From positions 13,271-77,270 of the forward strand of contig DDET01000010.1 in assembly GCA_002336915.1 (NCBI GenBank): a stretch of DNA of 64,000 bases, in the 5' to 3' direction. The first letter of the stretch is position 1, and each line of letters starts with the position of its first letter. The position numbers and the translations under genes were made by a program. Under the pieces are notes generated by a model, which was given only the letters and a program-made list of their open reading frames with translations, had not been told where the DNA came from and made no database searches. This document shows, piece by piece, positions 1-9,031 of the stretch. This DNA comes from Bacteroidetes bacterium UBA1947 (lineage in GTDB: Bacteria; Bacteroidota; Bacteroidia; Chitinophagales; Chitinophagaceae).

Positions 1-165
1 CACCGACATATTCAGAACGGCATCGTCAAATCCCTTTATCACCTGCCCGTTACCAACCGTAAATTCCAGTGGCTCGCGACCCTCAGAACTATCAAATGTG
101 GAACCGTCGGTTAGTTTTCCGTGATAGTGTACTCTTACTTTATCACCGCTTTTTACTGTTTGCAT
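1..165 (-). CDS. FKBP-type peptidyl-prolyl isomerase, N-terminal part (runs off the window)
   Basis: The minus strand from an ATG at 163-165 reads 55 codons to the window edge without a stop. The protein begins MQTVKSGDKVRVHYHGKL and continues with DGSTFDSS and GNGQVIKGFDDA, the start of an FKBP/SlyD-type prolyl isomerase, which catalyses cis-trans isomerisation of proline bonds and often acts as a chaperone. There is no signal peptide, so it is probably cytosolic. SlyD-like proteins carry an inserted chaperone flap that would lie outside the window, so SlyD cannot be separated from a plain FKBP here. It is divergent from the muramidase gene at 252. Confidence 0.85.
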   Translation of the reverse strand, partial: MQTVKSGDKVRVHYHGKLTDGSTFDSSEGREPLEFTVGNGQVIKGFDDAVLNMSV

Positions 166-251
166 GTAAGCTGTTTTTATTTATACGTCTGCAAGTTACG
201 CGATAATATCAAAAATGCGGGATTATCTTTGGGAAAATTTTAAAGCCAGGT

Positions 252-1457
252 ATGGGTCGTTGTTTACTATATATTTTCGCCCTGATAATATTAATATCTA
301 AGTCCTATTTTGCTTGTGCAGTGCCGGGCAACACCAATACAGGGGCTGTTATGACCGGGGCCGAACAAACAGGTAAATACCTGCCAATCCTCAAGGGGAA
401 ACGGGTGGCGTTGCTCATCAACCAGACCTCCGTTATCAACGGCAAACTGCTGCTCGATGTGCTAATAGAAAAAGGTGTGAAAGTGGTAAAAATATTCGTC
501 CCCGAGCATGGTTTCCGCGGCACTGCCGATGCCGGGGCGCATATAGACAACACGATAGACAAGCAGACCGGCCTGCCGGTAATATCCCTGTATGGAAGCA
601 ACAAAAAGCCCTCGGATGAACAGTTAAAAGACATCGACATTCTCGTTTACGATCTGCAGGATGTAGGTGCAAGGTTCTATACATATATATCTACACTTCA
701 GTATGCGCTCGAAGCCTGTGCCGACAATAATAAAAAGATCATGGTGCTTGACCGCCCCAATCCCAATGGATTTTACGTAGACGGCCCTGTATTGGATAAA
801 ACCTTGCATTCCTTTGTAGGAATGCAGCCCATACCGATAGTATACGGTATGACAGCAGGTGAGTACGCCAAAATGCTGGCAGGCGAGCATTGGCTATCAA
901 CAAATAACACACCAGCCTTGATAGTAATAAACTGCGACAATTACGACCATGCAATGAAGTATGCGCTACCGGTAGCACCATCTCCTAACCTGAAAGCGAT
1001 GGCAGCTATTTATTTGTACCCTTCACTCTGCCTGTTCGAAGGTACCGTGGTAAGTGTAGGGCGGGGCACAGATAAGCCTTTCCAGCAATGGGGCAACCCG
1101 GAGTTTAAGGACAAAGCCATCTATAGCTTTACACCCACAAGCACTGTAGGCGCCAGCAAACCAATGCTGGAAGGGAAGGAGTGTTATGGCAAACTATGTG
1201 CGGCAGACGAAAAAGAAGCATTGAACAAGATAAAAGGTCAGCTAAACCTTGAATGGCTGGTGCAAGCTTATAAATGGTACCCTGATAAGGATAGGTTCTT
1301 CACTGATTTTTTTGAAAAACTGGCGGGTACCAACCAATTAAGAGAACAAATAGACAACGGCCTTACCGCAGCCGAGATACGCGATAGCTGGCAGAAGGAT
1401 ATTGAAGCTTTTAAGAAAACAAGGAAGAAATACCTCTTATATCCCGACTTTGAGTGA
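252..1457 (+). CDS. namZ: NamZ-type exo-beta-N-acetylmuramidase (DUF1343)
   Basis: The 401-residue product has a hydrophobic N-terminal signal segment (about residues 5-23) and then a full DUF1343 domain. Visible family motifs are LLINQTSV (about 54-61), PEHGFRG (84-90) and DLQDVGARFYTY (134-145). NamZ enzymes remove N-acetylmuramic acid from the non-reducing end of peptidoglycan fragments during cell-wall recycling; the signal segment places this one in the periplasm or on the outer membrane. The length matches the family. The ATG at 252 follows a short purine-rich stretch. It is probably monocistronic: the next gene has its own promoter-like element. The family call is firm; the exact substrate is inferred. 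Confidence 0.88.
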   Translation: MGRCLLYIFALIILISKSYFACAVPGNTNTGAVMTGAEQTGKYLPILKGKRVALLINQTSVINGKLLLDVLIEKGVKVVKIFVPEHGFRGTADAGAHIDNTIDKQTGLPVISLYGSNKKPSDEQLKDIDILVYDLQDVGARFYTYISTLQYALEACADNNKKIMVLDRPNPNGFYVDGPVLDKTLHSFVGMQPIPIVYGMTAGEYAKMLAGEHWLSTNNTPALIVINCDNYDHAMKYALPVAPSPNLKAMAAIYLYPSLCLFEGTVVSVGRGTDKPFQQWGNPEFKDKAIYSFTPTSTVGASKPMLEGKECYGKLCAADEKEALNKIKGQLNLEWLVQAYKWYPDKDRFFTDFFEKLAGTNQLREQIDNGLTAAEIRDSWQKDIEAFKKTRKKYLLYPDFE

Positions 1458-1485
1458 TATAATTAGCTATAAGGGATATAAACAT

Positions 1486-1493
1486 TATTTTTG
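1486..1493 (+). promoter_or_regulatory. Bacteroidota-type -7 element (TATTTTTG)
   Basis: TATTTTTG fits the TAnnTTTG -7 consensus of the Bacteroidota primary sigma factor and lies 18 bp before the start codon at 1512. No clear -33 TTTG is visible, so only half of the promoter is supported. Confidence 0.45.
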
Positions 1494-1511
1494 CGCCACT
1501 CTTATTGAATA

Positions 1512-4500
1512 ATGCAAGGCTTTTTCGTTAGTATCTACGACTTTTTCTTAAAGCGCAAGTTCCTATGCTGGGCTATATTTTTCCTCAGCCTGGGTTTGTG
1601 GGCCTTCCTGTCTTTCCGTGTTAAATTAAAAGAAGATATTACCAGCATGTTGCCAGATAGCAAAGCTATCAAGGCAATGAACGATGTCATCAGCCATACA
1701 CAGGCAGGCGAGCAGGTCATCTTCCTGATGTCATTCAAAGACAGTACCCGTACCGATCCTGATAGCCTTATAAACGCAGCAAATGCCTTCCGGACCGAAC
1801 TGGAAAGTAAATGCGGTAAATGGATAGATACTATTACCCTGCAAATGGGTGGCGGCTATGAAGAAGCCCTGGTAGATATATTCCAAAATAACATCCCGTT
1901 ATTTCTCACAGAAAAAGACTTCAACCAGCTCGATAGCCTCACGCAGCCGGAGCGCATAAAACACACCTTAGAAACAAACAGGAAAATATTGCTCTCGCCC
2001 GAGAGCATGGTGTTCAAAAAGCTGGTTGCGCAGGACCCCATCGGCATGTCATTCCTGGTATGGCGAAAGCTAAAAAGCCTGCAATTCGACCCCGGTTATG
2101 AACCTTATGAAGGTTATCTCTTCTCGAACAATGAAAGGCGATTAACATTCTTCCTCAAATCAAAATATAAAGCCAACGAGACAGGACAGAACAGTAAACT
2201 ATTTGATGCTGTCAATGGCGTAATAGATGATTGGCAGGCCAAACACAGCGATATACACACCGTTTATTTTGGTGGCCCGGCAGTAGCTGCAGGTAATGCT
2301 ATGCAAATGCGTACCGATACCATCGTAACACTCTCTGTTACCATTGTGCTTTTGCTGGCCCTTACTTTTTACTTTTTTCGTCGCAAGCGTACCCCATTAT
2401 TATTGCTGGTGCCTGTGGTGTACGGTGCGCTGATGGGTATGGGTATTGTGTACCTTGTCCAGGGCTCTATATCTGTTATTGCTCTTGGCGCGGGTGCCAT
2501 TATACTCGGTATAGCCATCGATTTCTCTATCCATTTTTTATCGCATGCGCGCCATGCTAAGGATATACGCGCAACAATCGCGGAGCTAACACACCCGCTT
2601 ACTATCGGCAGCTTCACTACCATCGCTGCATTTCTATCTCTGCGCTTTGTTGAGACACCCATACTACAAGACCTTGGCCTTTTTGCCGCTGCCAGTTTAG
2701 CGGGCGCAGCATTATGCACCCTGATATTCCTGCCGCATTTCCCGCTGGGCATAGACCATGAAAGGCAAAAGCACACAGTTTTCGACACGGCAGCAACCTG
2801 GCATCCCGAAAAAAATAAATGGTTGGTACTAGGCATCATACTGCTCACTCCCGTGATGCTATACTTCAGCTTCGGCGTTCAGTTCGATAGCGACCTGATG
2901 CACTTGAATTATCTCTCTCCACGCTTGCAGCAAGCACAGGATGAGGTAAGCTCTGCCAATGCCTATGCACTCAGTTCGGTGTTCCTTGTAGCAAATGAAA
3001 GCAATGAAGAAAAAGCCTTGCAAAAACTGGAACGCATTACACCGACTATAGATACCTTCCTGGCAAAAGGCTGGGTGAGGAGCACTTCCGATCCTACCAT
3101 GCTGTTCCCATCACATGCAGAGCAAACCAAACGAATACAACGCTGGAACAACTTCTGGACCACAACAAAAAAACAGCAGGTATTTAGTGACGTAAATTCA
3201 GCTGCCCAGGGTTTGGGCTACAGCACCAATGCGTTTTCGTCTTTCAATAACATACTCGATAAAACATACACACCACTCGATAGCGAAGCGCAAAAAGTAT
3301 TGAAGGGCTTATACCCTGCCAGCTTCTCTGCCGACAAAGCAAACCACTATGCCATCGCAGCACTCAAAGTGCCGCAAGAACATAGAAAGGAAGTATTCAA
3401 TTACTTGTCTACACAAAAAGATGTCACAGTAACCGACAAGCAGCAAGGAGCATTTCAGCTCGTTAGCATTTTAGGGAACGACTTCAACCGCATTGCCATA
3501 TTTTCATCACTAATTGTATTCTTTGCATTGCTCTTAGGCTATGGCCGCATAGAATTGGCTCTTATTTCTTTCCTGCCTATGATCATATCCTGGATATGGA
3601 TACTCGGTTTAATGGCATTGCTGGGCTTGAAATTTAATATCGTCAACATCATTATCTCATCCCTCATATTCGGCCTCGGCGATGACTTTGCCATCTTCAC
3701 CATGGACGGGCTAGTGGAGAAATACAAGACCGGCGATAATAAACTTATTTCCGTTCGGGCTGCTGTATACGTTTCCGTGTTAACCGTAGTCATAGGCCTC
3801 GGCGTATTGTTACTTGCAAAGCACCCGGCTTTAAAATCTATTGCTGTTATTTCCGTTACGGGCCTGCTCTGTGTACTCTTTATTTCCCAAACGCTTCAGC
3901 CTTTCCTTTTCAATTGGTTCATCCAGAACCGGGCCAATAAAAAGCGAATGCCCTTTACTCTCTGGAGTTTCTCCAAATCGGTATTCGCCTTTTTCTATTT
4001 CTTCACAGGCTCACTGGTACTTACTATTTCCGGCCTTATCCTGACAAGAATTTGGCCATTTAATAAGAACAAAGCAAAATACCTCTACCATGCCATGGTG
4101 AGCAAATACACCTGGAGCATGATGTACATAATGGGCAATCTTACCAAGCGCATCTATAATATACCCGGCGACGATTTCAAAAAACCGGCTGTGTACATTG
4201 CCAACCATACCTCCTTCCTTGATATCCTGGTCACCACCATGCTCAATCCTCATCTTGTGCTCCTTACCAATCGCTGGGTCTGGCGCTCGCCGGTATTTGG
4301 TGCGGTGGTGAGGATGGCGGAATATTACCCCGTTGCCGACGGGGCAGAGCAAAGCCTTGAACCGCTCCGCGACCTGGTGAGCCGGGGATACTCGATAGTC
4401 ATATTCCCCGAGGGTACCCGCTCTTATACTGACAAGATCCAGCGATTCCATAAAGGCGCCTTCTACATAGCAGAACAGCTAAAACTGGACATCATACCTA

Positions 4501-5342
4501 TCGTATTACACGGTGTGCAATACACTATGCAAAAGGGTGACTGGCTGCTAAAAGACGGCACTTGCTCTATCTATATCCATCCCCGTATCAAGCCAGATGA
4601 TAAAACCTATGGTGAAACTTATAGTGAGCGGGCCAAACTGATAGGCCGCTGGATGCGCACCGAATACCAGTCGGTAAAAGAGAAGAACGAAACTCCTTCC
4701 TATTTCAAAGAGCAATTAATACGCAGCAATACCTACAAAGGCCCAACCCTGGAATGGTACTGCCGCATAAAAATAAAGCTGGAAAAATACTACGAACCGT
4801 TTCATGTCCTGTTACCGCGTCAGGGTCGATTTTATGATCTCGGCTGTGGTTATGGCTACATGACGTATATGCTCCATTGGGCAGCTGAAACCAGGGTATT
4901 TACGGGGGTAGACTACGACGAGGAAAAGATCGAGACCGCTCAACATAATTACCTGCGTGGTGAAAATATCAACTTCCAACATGCCGATGTGACAAAATAC
5001 CAATTGGAAGATTGTGACGGCATTATAATCAGCGATGTGCTTCATTACCTCTTGCCCCAACAGCAAGAACAACTACTGGAAAAATGCGTTGCGGCTCTGA
5101 AGTCCGGAGGTACCCTTATTCTCCGCGACGGTGTGTCTGAACTCAAGGACAGGCATAAAGGAACCAAAACTACAGAGGTATTCTCAACAAAGATATTTAA
5201 ATTTAATAAGACAAATAATGAACTTCATTATATAAGTCGCTCTTCTATTGAACGCTTTGCCCAAAAGCACAGCTTGCATTTGGAAACACTTGATTATACA
5301 CGTTTTACATCGAACCTTGTATTTATAATGAAAAAAGTTTAG
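1512..5342 (+). CDS. Trifunctional MMPL transporter / lysophospholipid acyltransferase / SAM methyltransferase
   Basis: One uninterrupted 1276-codon frame carries three domains. Residues about 1-830 form an MMPL/RND-type exporter with an N-terminal membrane helix, a large extracytoplasmic loop, and two membrane blocks near 265-410 and 655-800. Residues about 870-1050 are a PlsC-type acyltransferase with NHTSFLD near 897 (the HX4D catalytic box) and FPEGTRS near 965. The C-terminus is a class I SAM methyltransferase with DLGCGYGYMTY near 1109. Proteins with this exact architecture are known in Bacteroidota, often near aryl-polyene/flexirubin genes. Here no such cluster is visible nearby, so the substrate is open; acylated lipids or polyene-like lipids are plausible. 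It acts at the inner membrane. Confidence 0.9.
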   Translation: MQGFFVSIYDFFLKRKFLCWAIFFLSLGLWAFLSFRVKLKEDITSMLPDSKAIKAMNDVISHTQAGEQVIFLMSFKDSTRTDPDSLINAANAFRTELESKCGKWIDTITLQMGGGYEEALVDIFQNNIPLFLTEKDFNQLDSLTQPERIKHTLETNRKILLSPESMVFKKLVAQDPIGMSFLVWRKLKSLQFDPGYEPYEGYLFSNNERRLTFFLKSKYKANETGQNSKLFDAVNGVIDDWQAKHSDIHTVYFGGPAVAAGNAMQMRTDTIVTLSVTIVLLLALTFYFFRRKRTPLLLLVPVVYGALMGMGIVYLVQGSISVIALGAGAIILGIAIDFSIHFLSHARHAKDIRATIAELTHPLTIGSFTTIAAFLSLRFVETPILQDLGLFAAASLAGAALCTLIFLPHFPLGIDHERQKHTVFDTAATWHPEKNKWLVLGIILLTPVMLYFSFGVQFDSDLMHLNYLSPRLQQAQDEVSSANAYALSSVFLVANESNEEKALQKLERITPTIDTFLAKGWVRSTSDPTMLFPSHAEQTKRIQRWNNFWTTTKKQQVFSDVNSAAQGLGYSTNAFSSFNNILDKTYTPLDSEAQKVLKGLYPASFSADKANHYAIAALKVPQEHRKEVFNYLSTQKDVTVTDKQQGAFQLVSILGNDFNRIAIFSSLIVFFALLLGYGRIELALISFLPMIISWIWILGLMALLGLKFNIVNIIISSLIFGLGDDFAIFTMDGLVEKYKTGDNKLISVRAAVYVSVLTVVIGLGVLLLAKHPALKSIAVISVTGLLCVLFISQTLQPFLFNWFIQNRANKKRMPFTLWSFSKSVFAFFYFFTGSLVLTISGLILTRIWPFNKNKAKYLYHAMVSKYTWSMMYIMGNLTKRIYNIPGDDFKKPAVYIANHTSFLDILVTTMLNPHLVLLTNRWVWRSPVFGAVVRMAEYYPVADGAEQSLEPLRDLVSRGYSIVIFPEGTRSYTDKIQRFHKGAFYIAEQLKLDIIPIVLHGVQYTMQKGDWLLKDGTCSIYIHPRIKPDDKTYGETYSERAKLIGRWMRTEYQSVKEKNETPSYFKEQLIRSNTYKGPTLEWYCRIKIKLEKYYEPFHVLLPRQGRFYDLGCGYGYMTYMLHWAAETRVFTGVDYDEEKIETAQHNYLRGENINFQHADVTKYQLEDCDGIIISDVLHYLLPQQQEQLLEKCVAALKSGGTLILRDGVSELKDRHKGTKTTEVFSTKIFKFNKTNNELHYISRSSIERFAQKHSLHLETLDYTRFTSNLVFIMKKV

Positions 5343-5425
5343 GTATTTTTAATGATTTTTTTTAATTTTATCCCTAACTTAGAGTCCGTTAAGACAGTCT
5401 AATTATTATAAAAAACAGCATAAAC

Positions 5426-5830
5426 ATGAAAAAAACACTTCTATTTATCGCATTAGTATTAGGTGCCGGTAATTTCGCGTTTGCCCAAACAGCAGTTCAA
5501 CCCTCAGCAACTAAGAGCAATGCAGCTGCTGTTAAAGCTACCCCTGAAGAACGCATCGATCATCAATTACAGAAAATGACTAAAGCGCTCAACCTCACTG
5601 CACAGCAGCAGGTTAGCATCAAACAGATATTGATCCAGGCTGAACCCGGACTGAAAACTGCCAAACAAAATAATGACATGGCTGCCGTGAAGCAAAAGAA
5701 GGACGATGTTCATGCACAGGTAATTGCCATTCTCACTCCGGATCAAAGGACTAAAATGAAGGAATTGATGGATAGCAGGGAAAGCGGAAAAGCTACCCAG
5801 AAGACTACTCAGAATATGAAAGCTAATTAA
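5426..5830 (+). CDS. Small periplasmic helical protein, Spy/CpxP-like pattern
   Basis: The 134-residue product has a clear signal peptide ending near FAFAQ (residue 21), then a charged helical body. The stretch ALNLTAQQQVSIKQI followed by ILTPDQRTKMKEL resembles the paired LTxxQ motifs of Spy/CpxP-like periplasmic proteins, so a stress-related chaperone or metal-binding role is possible. No enzymatic motif is seen. The gene stands alone and ends just before a good rho-independent terminator. It is very probably a real secreted protein, while the Spy-like role is inferred from two short motifs. Confidence 0.75.
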   Translation: MKKTLLFIALVLGAGNFAFAQTAVQPSATKSNAAAVKATPEERIDHQLQKMTKALNLTAQQQVSIKQILIQAEPGLKTAKQNNDMAAVKQKKDDVHAQVIAILTPDQRTKMKELMDSRESGKATQKTTQNMKAN

Positions 5831-5847
5831 TACTGCATTATTATAGG

Positions 5848-5876
5848 AAAGCCCCTGCCATAGCGGGGGCTTTTTT
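5848..5876 (+). terminator. Rho-independent terminator
   Basis: AAAGCCCC (5848-5855) pairs with GGGGCTTT (5866-5873), and the 3' arm runs into a T tract (5871-5876). It ends the plus-strand gene and touches the stop codon of the convergent minus-strand permease. Confidence 0.85.
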
Positions 5877-7173
5877 ATTGTACTGAATGTCCTCTTTTAT
5901 TGTATTTGTAGATACTTACCAGCCATAGGCATAAGCCAAAACATAATAAGAAAATGATGTTCTGCAGTATATCCTGCAAGTTGCCATTACGTAATATAAG
6001 TTCATGCACGCCATCAAGTGCCCAATGCATAGGGGAGAGCATGGCTATCTTTTGCATAGCCGGCGACAGTAACTCGATCGGCACCCAGATCCCGCCCATT
6101 GCGGAAAATATCACGATCGATATAGCGCCAAACGGTAAGGCCTGGTTGGTAGTTTTAAAGATAGTGCCCACAAAATACCCATAAGAGGTGGCCGCAAAAC
6201 CGATGGCAAAGGCCATTGGTAACAAAGCCGCGGGGTGAGCGCCCAGGTATAACGGTGGTAAGTTTAGCAATGGCATAACCCATATACCTATACAACACAT
6301 CACAATGAATTGCAGTGTACACACCATTGTATAGAACATGATCTTACCGAACGCTACCGATATATGCGCATTGGGTATCAGCTCTATTCTCAGGGCACTG
6401 CCTTCCTCTCGTTCCCGGATGATATGCCCGCCTATGGGCACTACGATAAAGAATATCCCGAAAATAGCCCAGGCCGGTACATTATGCTGTACCGAATTCA
6501 TATACTTAGTATAGGAGCCTTTATCATTCAGTGCTTCTTCCTTCAGGCCTACACCTTCAAATACTTTTCCAAAATCTTCATCAGCACTACTGTCACCCTC
6601 AAGCTTGCTTAGCTTCGATACCCGTTTAATAAGTTCGTTGCTGCAGGCATAAGTAATGTACTTATCCAGTGCAAAGTTCAGTGAGGTGCGGAACGTTGGT
6701 TTGGCCACCGGGTCAAAATACATGCGGATATACATATTAGCCCTGTGCTCGCGCACGGGTAGGCTGCCGCCAAGCCCCAGTTTTTTCGATAAGTTGTTGG
6801 CGATCGTATTTGCCGAGTTGGCCACTTCCGCAGTGGCACCTTTCGGGATCTCTATACCTACTTTGTATTTTCCCGTAAGCAATAATGCTTTCAGTTCCCT
6901 GTCACTTAATGAGTGCCCGTCAATACTATCTATTACATGAAAGTTTTTACTGTGCCGCAGCCCTTCTTTTATCTCCTGCGCCAGGCTGCCACCGTCATTG
7001 TCTGCCAGCAGCAGGTCGAAGCGCATTTCCTGGTAGTCTTTAAAAGGTGCGTCCTGCACCAGTGCCATCACTACGATCAATATCGCAGGCATAATAAATA
7101 GCAGCATCAGCCCGGCAATATCTCGCTTGAACAGTATCCACTCTTTAATGATCGTAGCCAGTGTTTTCTTCAT
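5875..7173 (-). CDS. ABC-2 type transporter permease
   Basis: The 432-residue protein has one N-terminal membrane helix (about 17-40), a long extracytoplasmic domain (about 45-225) and a C-terminal block of five or so helices starting near 235. This is the layout of ABC-2 permeases of the YhgE/linearmycin-resistance type. The conserved loop HIIREREEGSALRIEL lies between helices. It sits 10 bp downstream of the ATPase gene, with which it must form an exporter in the inner membrane. The substrate is unknown. Co-transcription with the tryptophan dioxygenase gene upstream is likely from the spacing. Confidence 0.88.
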   Translation of the reverse strand: MKKTLATIIKEWILFKRDIAGLMLLFIMPAILIVVMALVQDAPFKDYQEMRFDLLLADNDGGSLAQEIKEGLRHSKNFHVIDSIDGHSLSDRELKALLLTGKYKVGIEIPKGATAEVANSANTIANNLSKKLGLGGSLPVREHRANMYIRMYFDPVAKPTFRTSLNFALDKYITYACSNELIKRVSKLSKLEGDSSADEDFGKVFEGVGLKEEALNDKGSYTKYMNSVQHNVPAWAIFGIFFIVVPIGGHIIREREEGSALRIELIPNAHISVAFGKIMFYTMVCTLQFIVMCCIGIWVMPLLNLPPLYLGAHPAALLPMAFAIGFAATSYGYFVGTIFKTTNQALPFGAISIVIFSAMGGIWVPIELLSPAMQKIAMLSPMHWALDGVHELILRNGNLQDILQNIIFLLCFGLCLWLVSIYKYNKRGHSVQ

Positions 7174-7183
7174 CGTGTTGTTT

Positions 7184-7930
7184 CTAGTCCCTTACCGAAT
7201 GTCCCGTATAATGCAAAAACACATCTTCCAGCCTTTTACAATCTGCTGTATTTGCCACCAGCTCTTTAGGGCTGCCGCTTATAACAAATTTCCCTTCATC
7301 TATTATCACCACCTCATCGCATATTTGCTCTGCTTCTTCCATCAGGTGCGATGTATATAAGATGGTATTACCCTTACTATGGTATTCCTTGAGGAAATTC
7401 AGGATCATCGCCCGCGATTGTACATCCACCCCCGCAGTAGGTTCGTCCAGTATCAGCAATTGTGGCTCGTGCAGCAGCGAGGCAATGATATTTGCCCTTC
7501 TCTTCATGCCGCCGCTATACCTGCCCACGCGTTTATCTGCATGCTTATCCAGTCCTAAACGCTCCAGCAGGTTTTGTCCTTTCTCTTTTATTGTCTTATC
7601 CGCAAGGCCATACAGCCTGCCGGTATAGTAGAAATTCTCCCAGGCGGTAAGGTTGTAAAAAAGTGCTATCTGCTGCGGCACTACACCGGTCATCCTGCGG
7701 ATGGCAAGTGTATCCTTCACGCAGTCTTTTCCAAATATCGTAGCCTGCCCTTCACCCGGCTCCACCAGTCCGCACAGTATATTGATGCAGGTTGTCTTGC
7801 CGGCACCATTCGGTCCCAGCAGGCCTACCACATGGTTCTCCTTTACGTTCAGGCTCAGGCCGTCCAGCGCGGGACTCCAGGAGCCTTTGTATTGTTTATG
7901 CAGCTTATTTATTTCTATGGCAAAAGGCAT
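7184..7930 (-). CDS. ABC transporter ATP-binding protein
   Basis: A 248-residue ABC ATPase with Walker A GPNGAGKTT (about 39-47), a Q-loop (GVVPQQ), the signature YSGGMKRR, Walker B LLILDEPTAGVD and the H-loop in YTSHLMEE. It belongs to the CcmA/NodI-like group that pairs with ABC-2 permeases. The permease follows after 10 bp, and the gene starts 15 bp after the tryptophan dioxygenase stop codon, so the three read as one transcription unit. It is cytosolic and docks on the permease. The function as an exporter ATPase is firm; the substrate is not known. Confidence 0.92.
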   Translation of the reverse strand: MPFAIEINKLHKQYKGSWSPALDGLSLNVKENHVVGLLGPNGAGKTTCINILCGLVEPGEGQATIFGKDCVKDTLAIRRMTGVVPQQIALFYNLTAWENFYYTGRLYGLADKTIKEKGQNLLERLGLDKHADKRVGRYSGGMKRRANIIASLLHEPQLLILDEPTAGVDVQSRAMILNFLKEYHSKGNTILYTSHLMEEAEQICDEVVIIDEGKFVISGSPKELVANTADCKRLEDVFLHYTGHSVRD

Positions 7931-7945
7931 CGGTGGGGTTATGGT

Positions 7946-8977
7946 TTAATGGTAGCCCAGGCTCTTTGTCAGTGTTTCCGGCAGCTTCGGCAGGGCGTTG
8001 CGCGGCATCAGGAATGAGGTTAGTTCCGCCAGTTCCTTGAATATGTAATGGCTGTCGGCTGCAGCACGCAGGTATTCCGAGCCGCTGCTGCCACCGGTGC
8101 CCACACGCTTGCCTATAGTACGCTGCACCATATGTATATGCCGGTGTCGCCACATCGAGAGCAGTTCGTCTATCTCCAGCAGGCTGTCCAGCAATTCATA
8201 GGGCAGGTGCAGCATCGGGAAGTCGCGGTACAGCATGATGAACAGTGCATTCCTGTTGGCGTCCTGGCTGAACTTTCGTCCGTCAGGGTACGACTCTTCC
8301 TGCATGAACAGTGCGTCAAAAGTTGCGAGGTTGCCTTTCTCTCCTTCCGTCAGGCTTTCTTCATATGCCTTGCGGTACGATATCCAGAACTCACTGTCCT
8401 GTGCTTCCTGCCAGTAACTTTTGTCTTTGATGAAGGGCATACGCTCCAGCCATTTATTGATGAGCACCAGTAGCGATTCCTCGCTTTCTGCTTTCTTCAC
8501 ACGCTCCACATCTTCCGGCTTCAGCTGGGTCAGGTAATAATTTTGGCCATGGCGCTGGTCAAAGGCCAGCCCTAGGGTGGCTTCTATCATTTTAAATTGT
8601 ATGCTCTGGAAGCCTGATGCCGGCCGCAGCAGGTCGCGGAAGTCCAGGAAGTCAAGCGGGGTCATGGTTTCCAGTACACCCATTTGGCCCACGGCTACCT
8701 CCAGTATCCTGCCCACACGCTCCAGCCTGTGAACACTATTATATATGTCGGGTGTATTATTGTGGATATTAGGTTGCTTAAAGATGTCACGCACCACGTT
8801 CAGCTCATGTAATATTTGCTTGAACCACAATTCATACGCCTGGTGAATAATGATGAACAGCATTTCATCATCGGCCCTTATCCCTTCTTTACTGCTCTCA
8901 GGCTCTTGCGCATTTAGTATCTTGTTCAGTTGCAGGTATTCCGCATAGTACACCGGTTTGCGCTCTTTCTTTTCCAT
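7946..8977 (-). CDS. kynA: Tryptophan 2,3-dioxygenase
   Basis: The 343-residue protein shows the hallmark stretches of heme tryptophan dioxygenases: HQAYELWFKQ near residue 47, FRDLLRPASGFQS near 117, WRHRHIHMVQR near 275 with the heme-ligand histidine, and GTGGSSG shortly after. The enzyme opens the indole ring of L-tryptophan to N-formylkynurenine, the first step of the kynurenine pathway, in the cytosol. The start at 8977 gives MEKKERKPVYYAEYLQL, the usual N-terminus for this phylum. It is followed after 15 bp by an ABC exporter pair and preceded after 54 bp by a methyltransferase. No other kynurenine-pathway gene is in the window. Confidence 0.95.
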   Translation of the reverse strand: MEKKERKPVYYAEYLQLNKILNAQEPESSKEGIRADDEMLFIIIHQAYELWFKQILHELNVVRDIFKQPNIHNNTPDIYNSVHRLERVGRILEVAVGQMGVLETMTPLDFLDFRDLLRPASGFQSIQFKMIEATLGLAFDQRHGQNYYLTQLKPEDVERVKKAESEESLLVLINKWLERMPFIKDKSYWQEAQDSEFWISYRKAYEESLTEGEKGNLATFDALFMQEESYPDGRKFSQDANRNALFIMLYRDFPMLHLPYELLDSLLEIDELLSMWRHRHIHMVQRTIGKRVGTGGSSGSEYLRAAADSHYIFKELAELTSFLMPRNALPKLPETLTKSLGYH

Positions 8978-9031
8978 AAGGCTGTTAAATTACTAAATGT
9001 TATTGGCAGGCGAAATGATAATGATCATATA

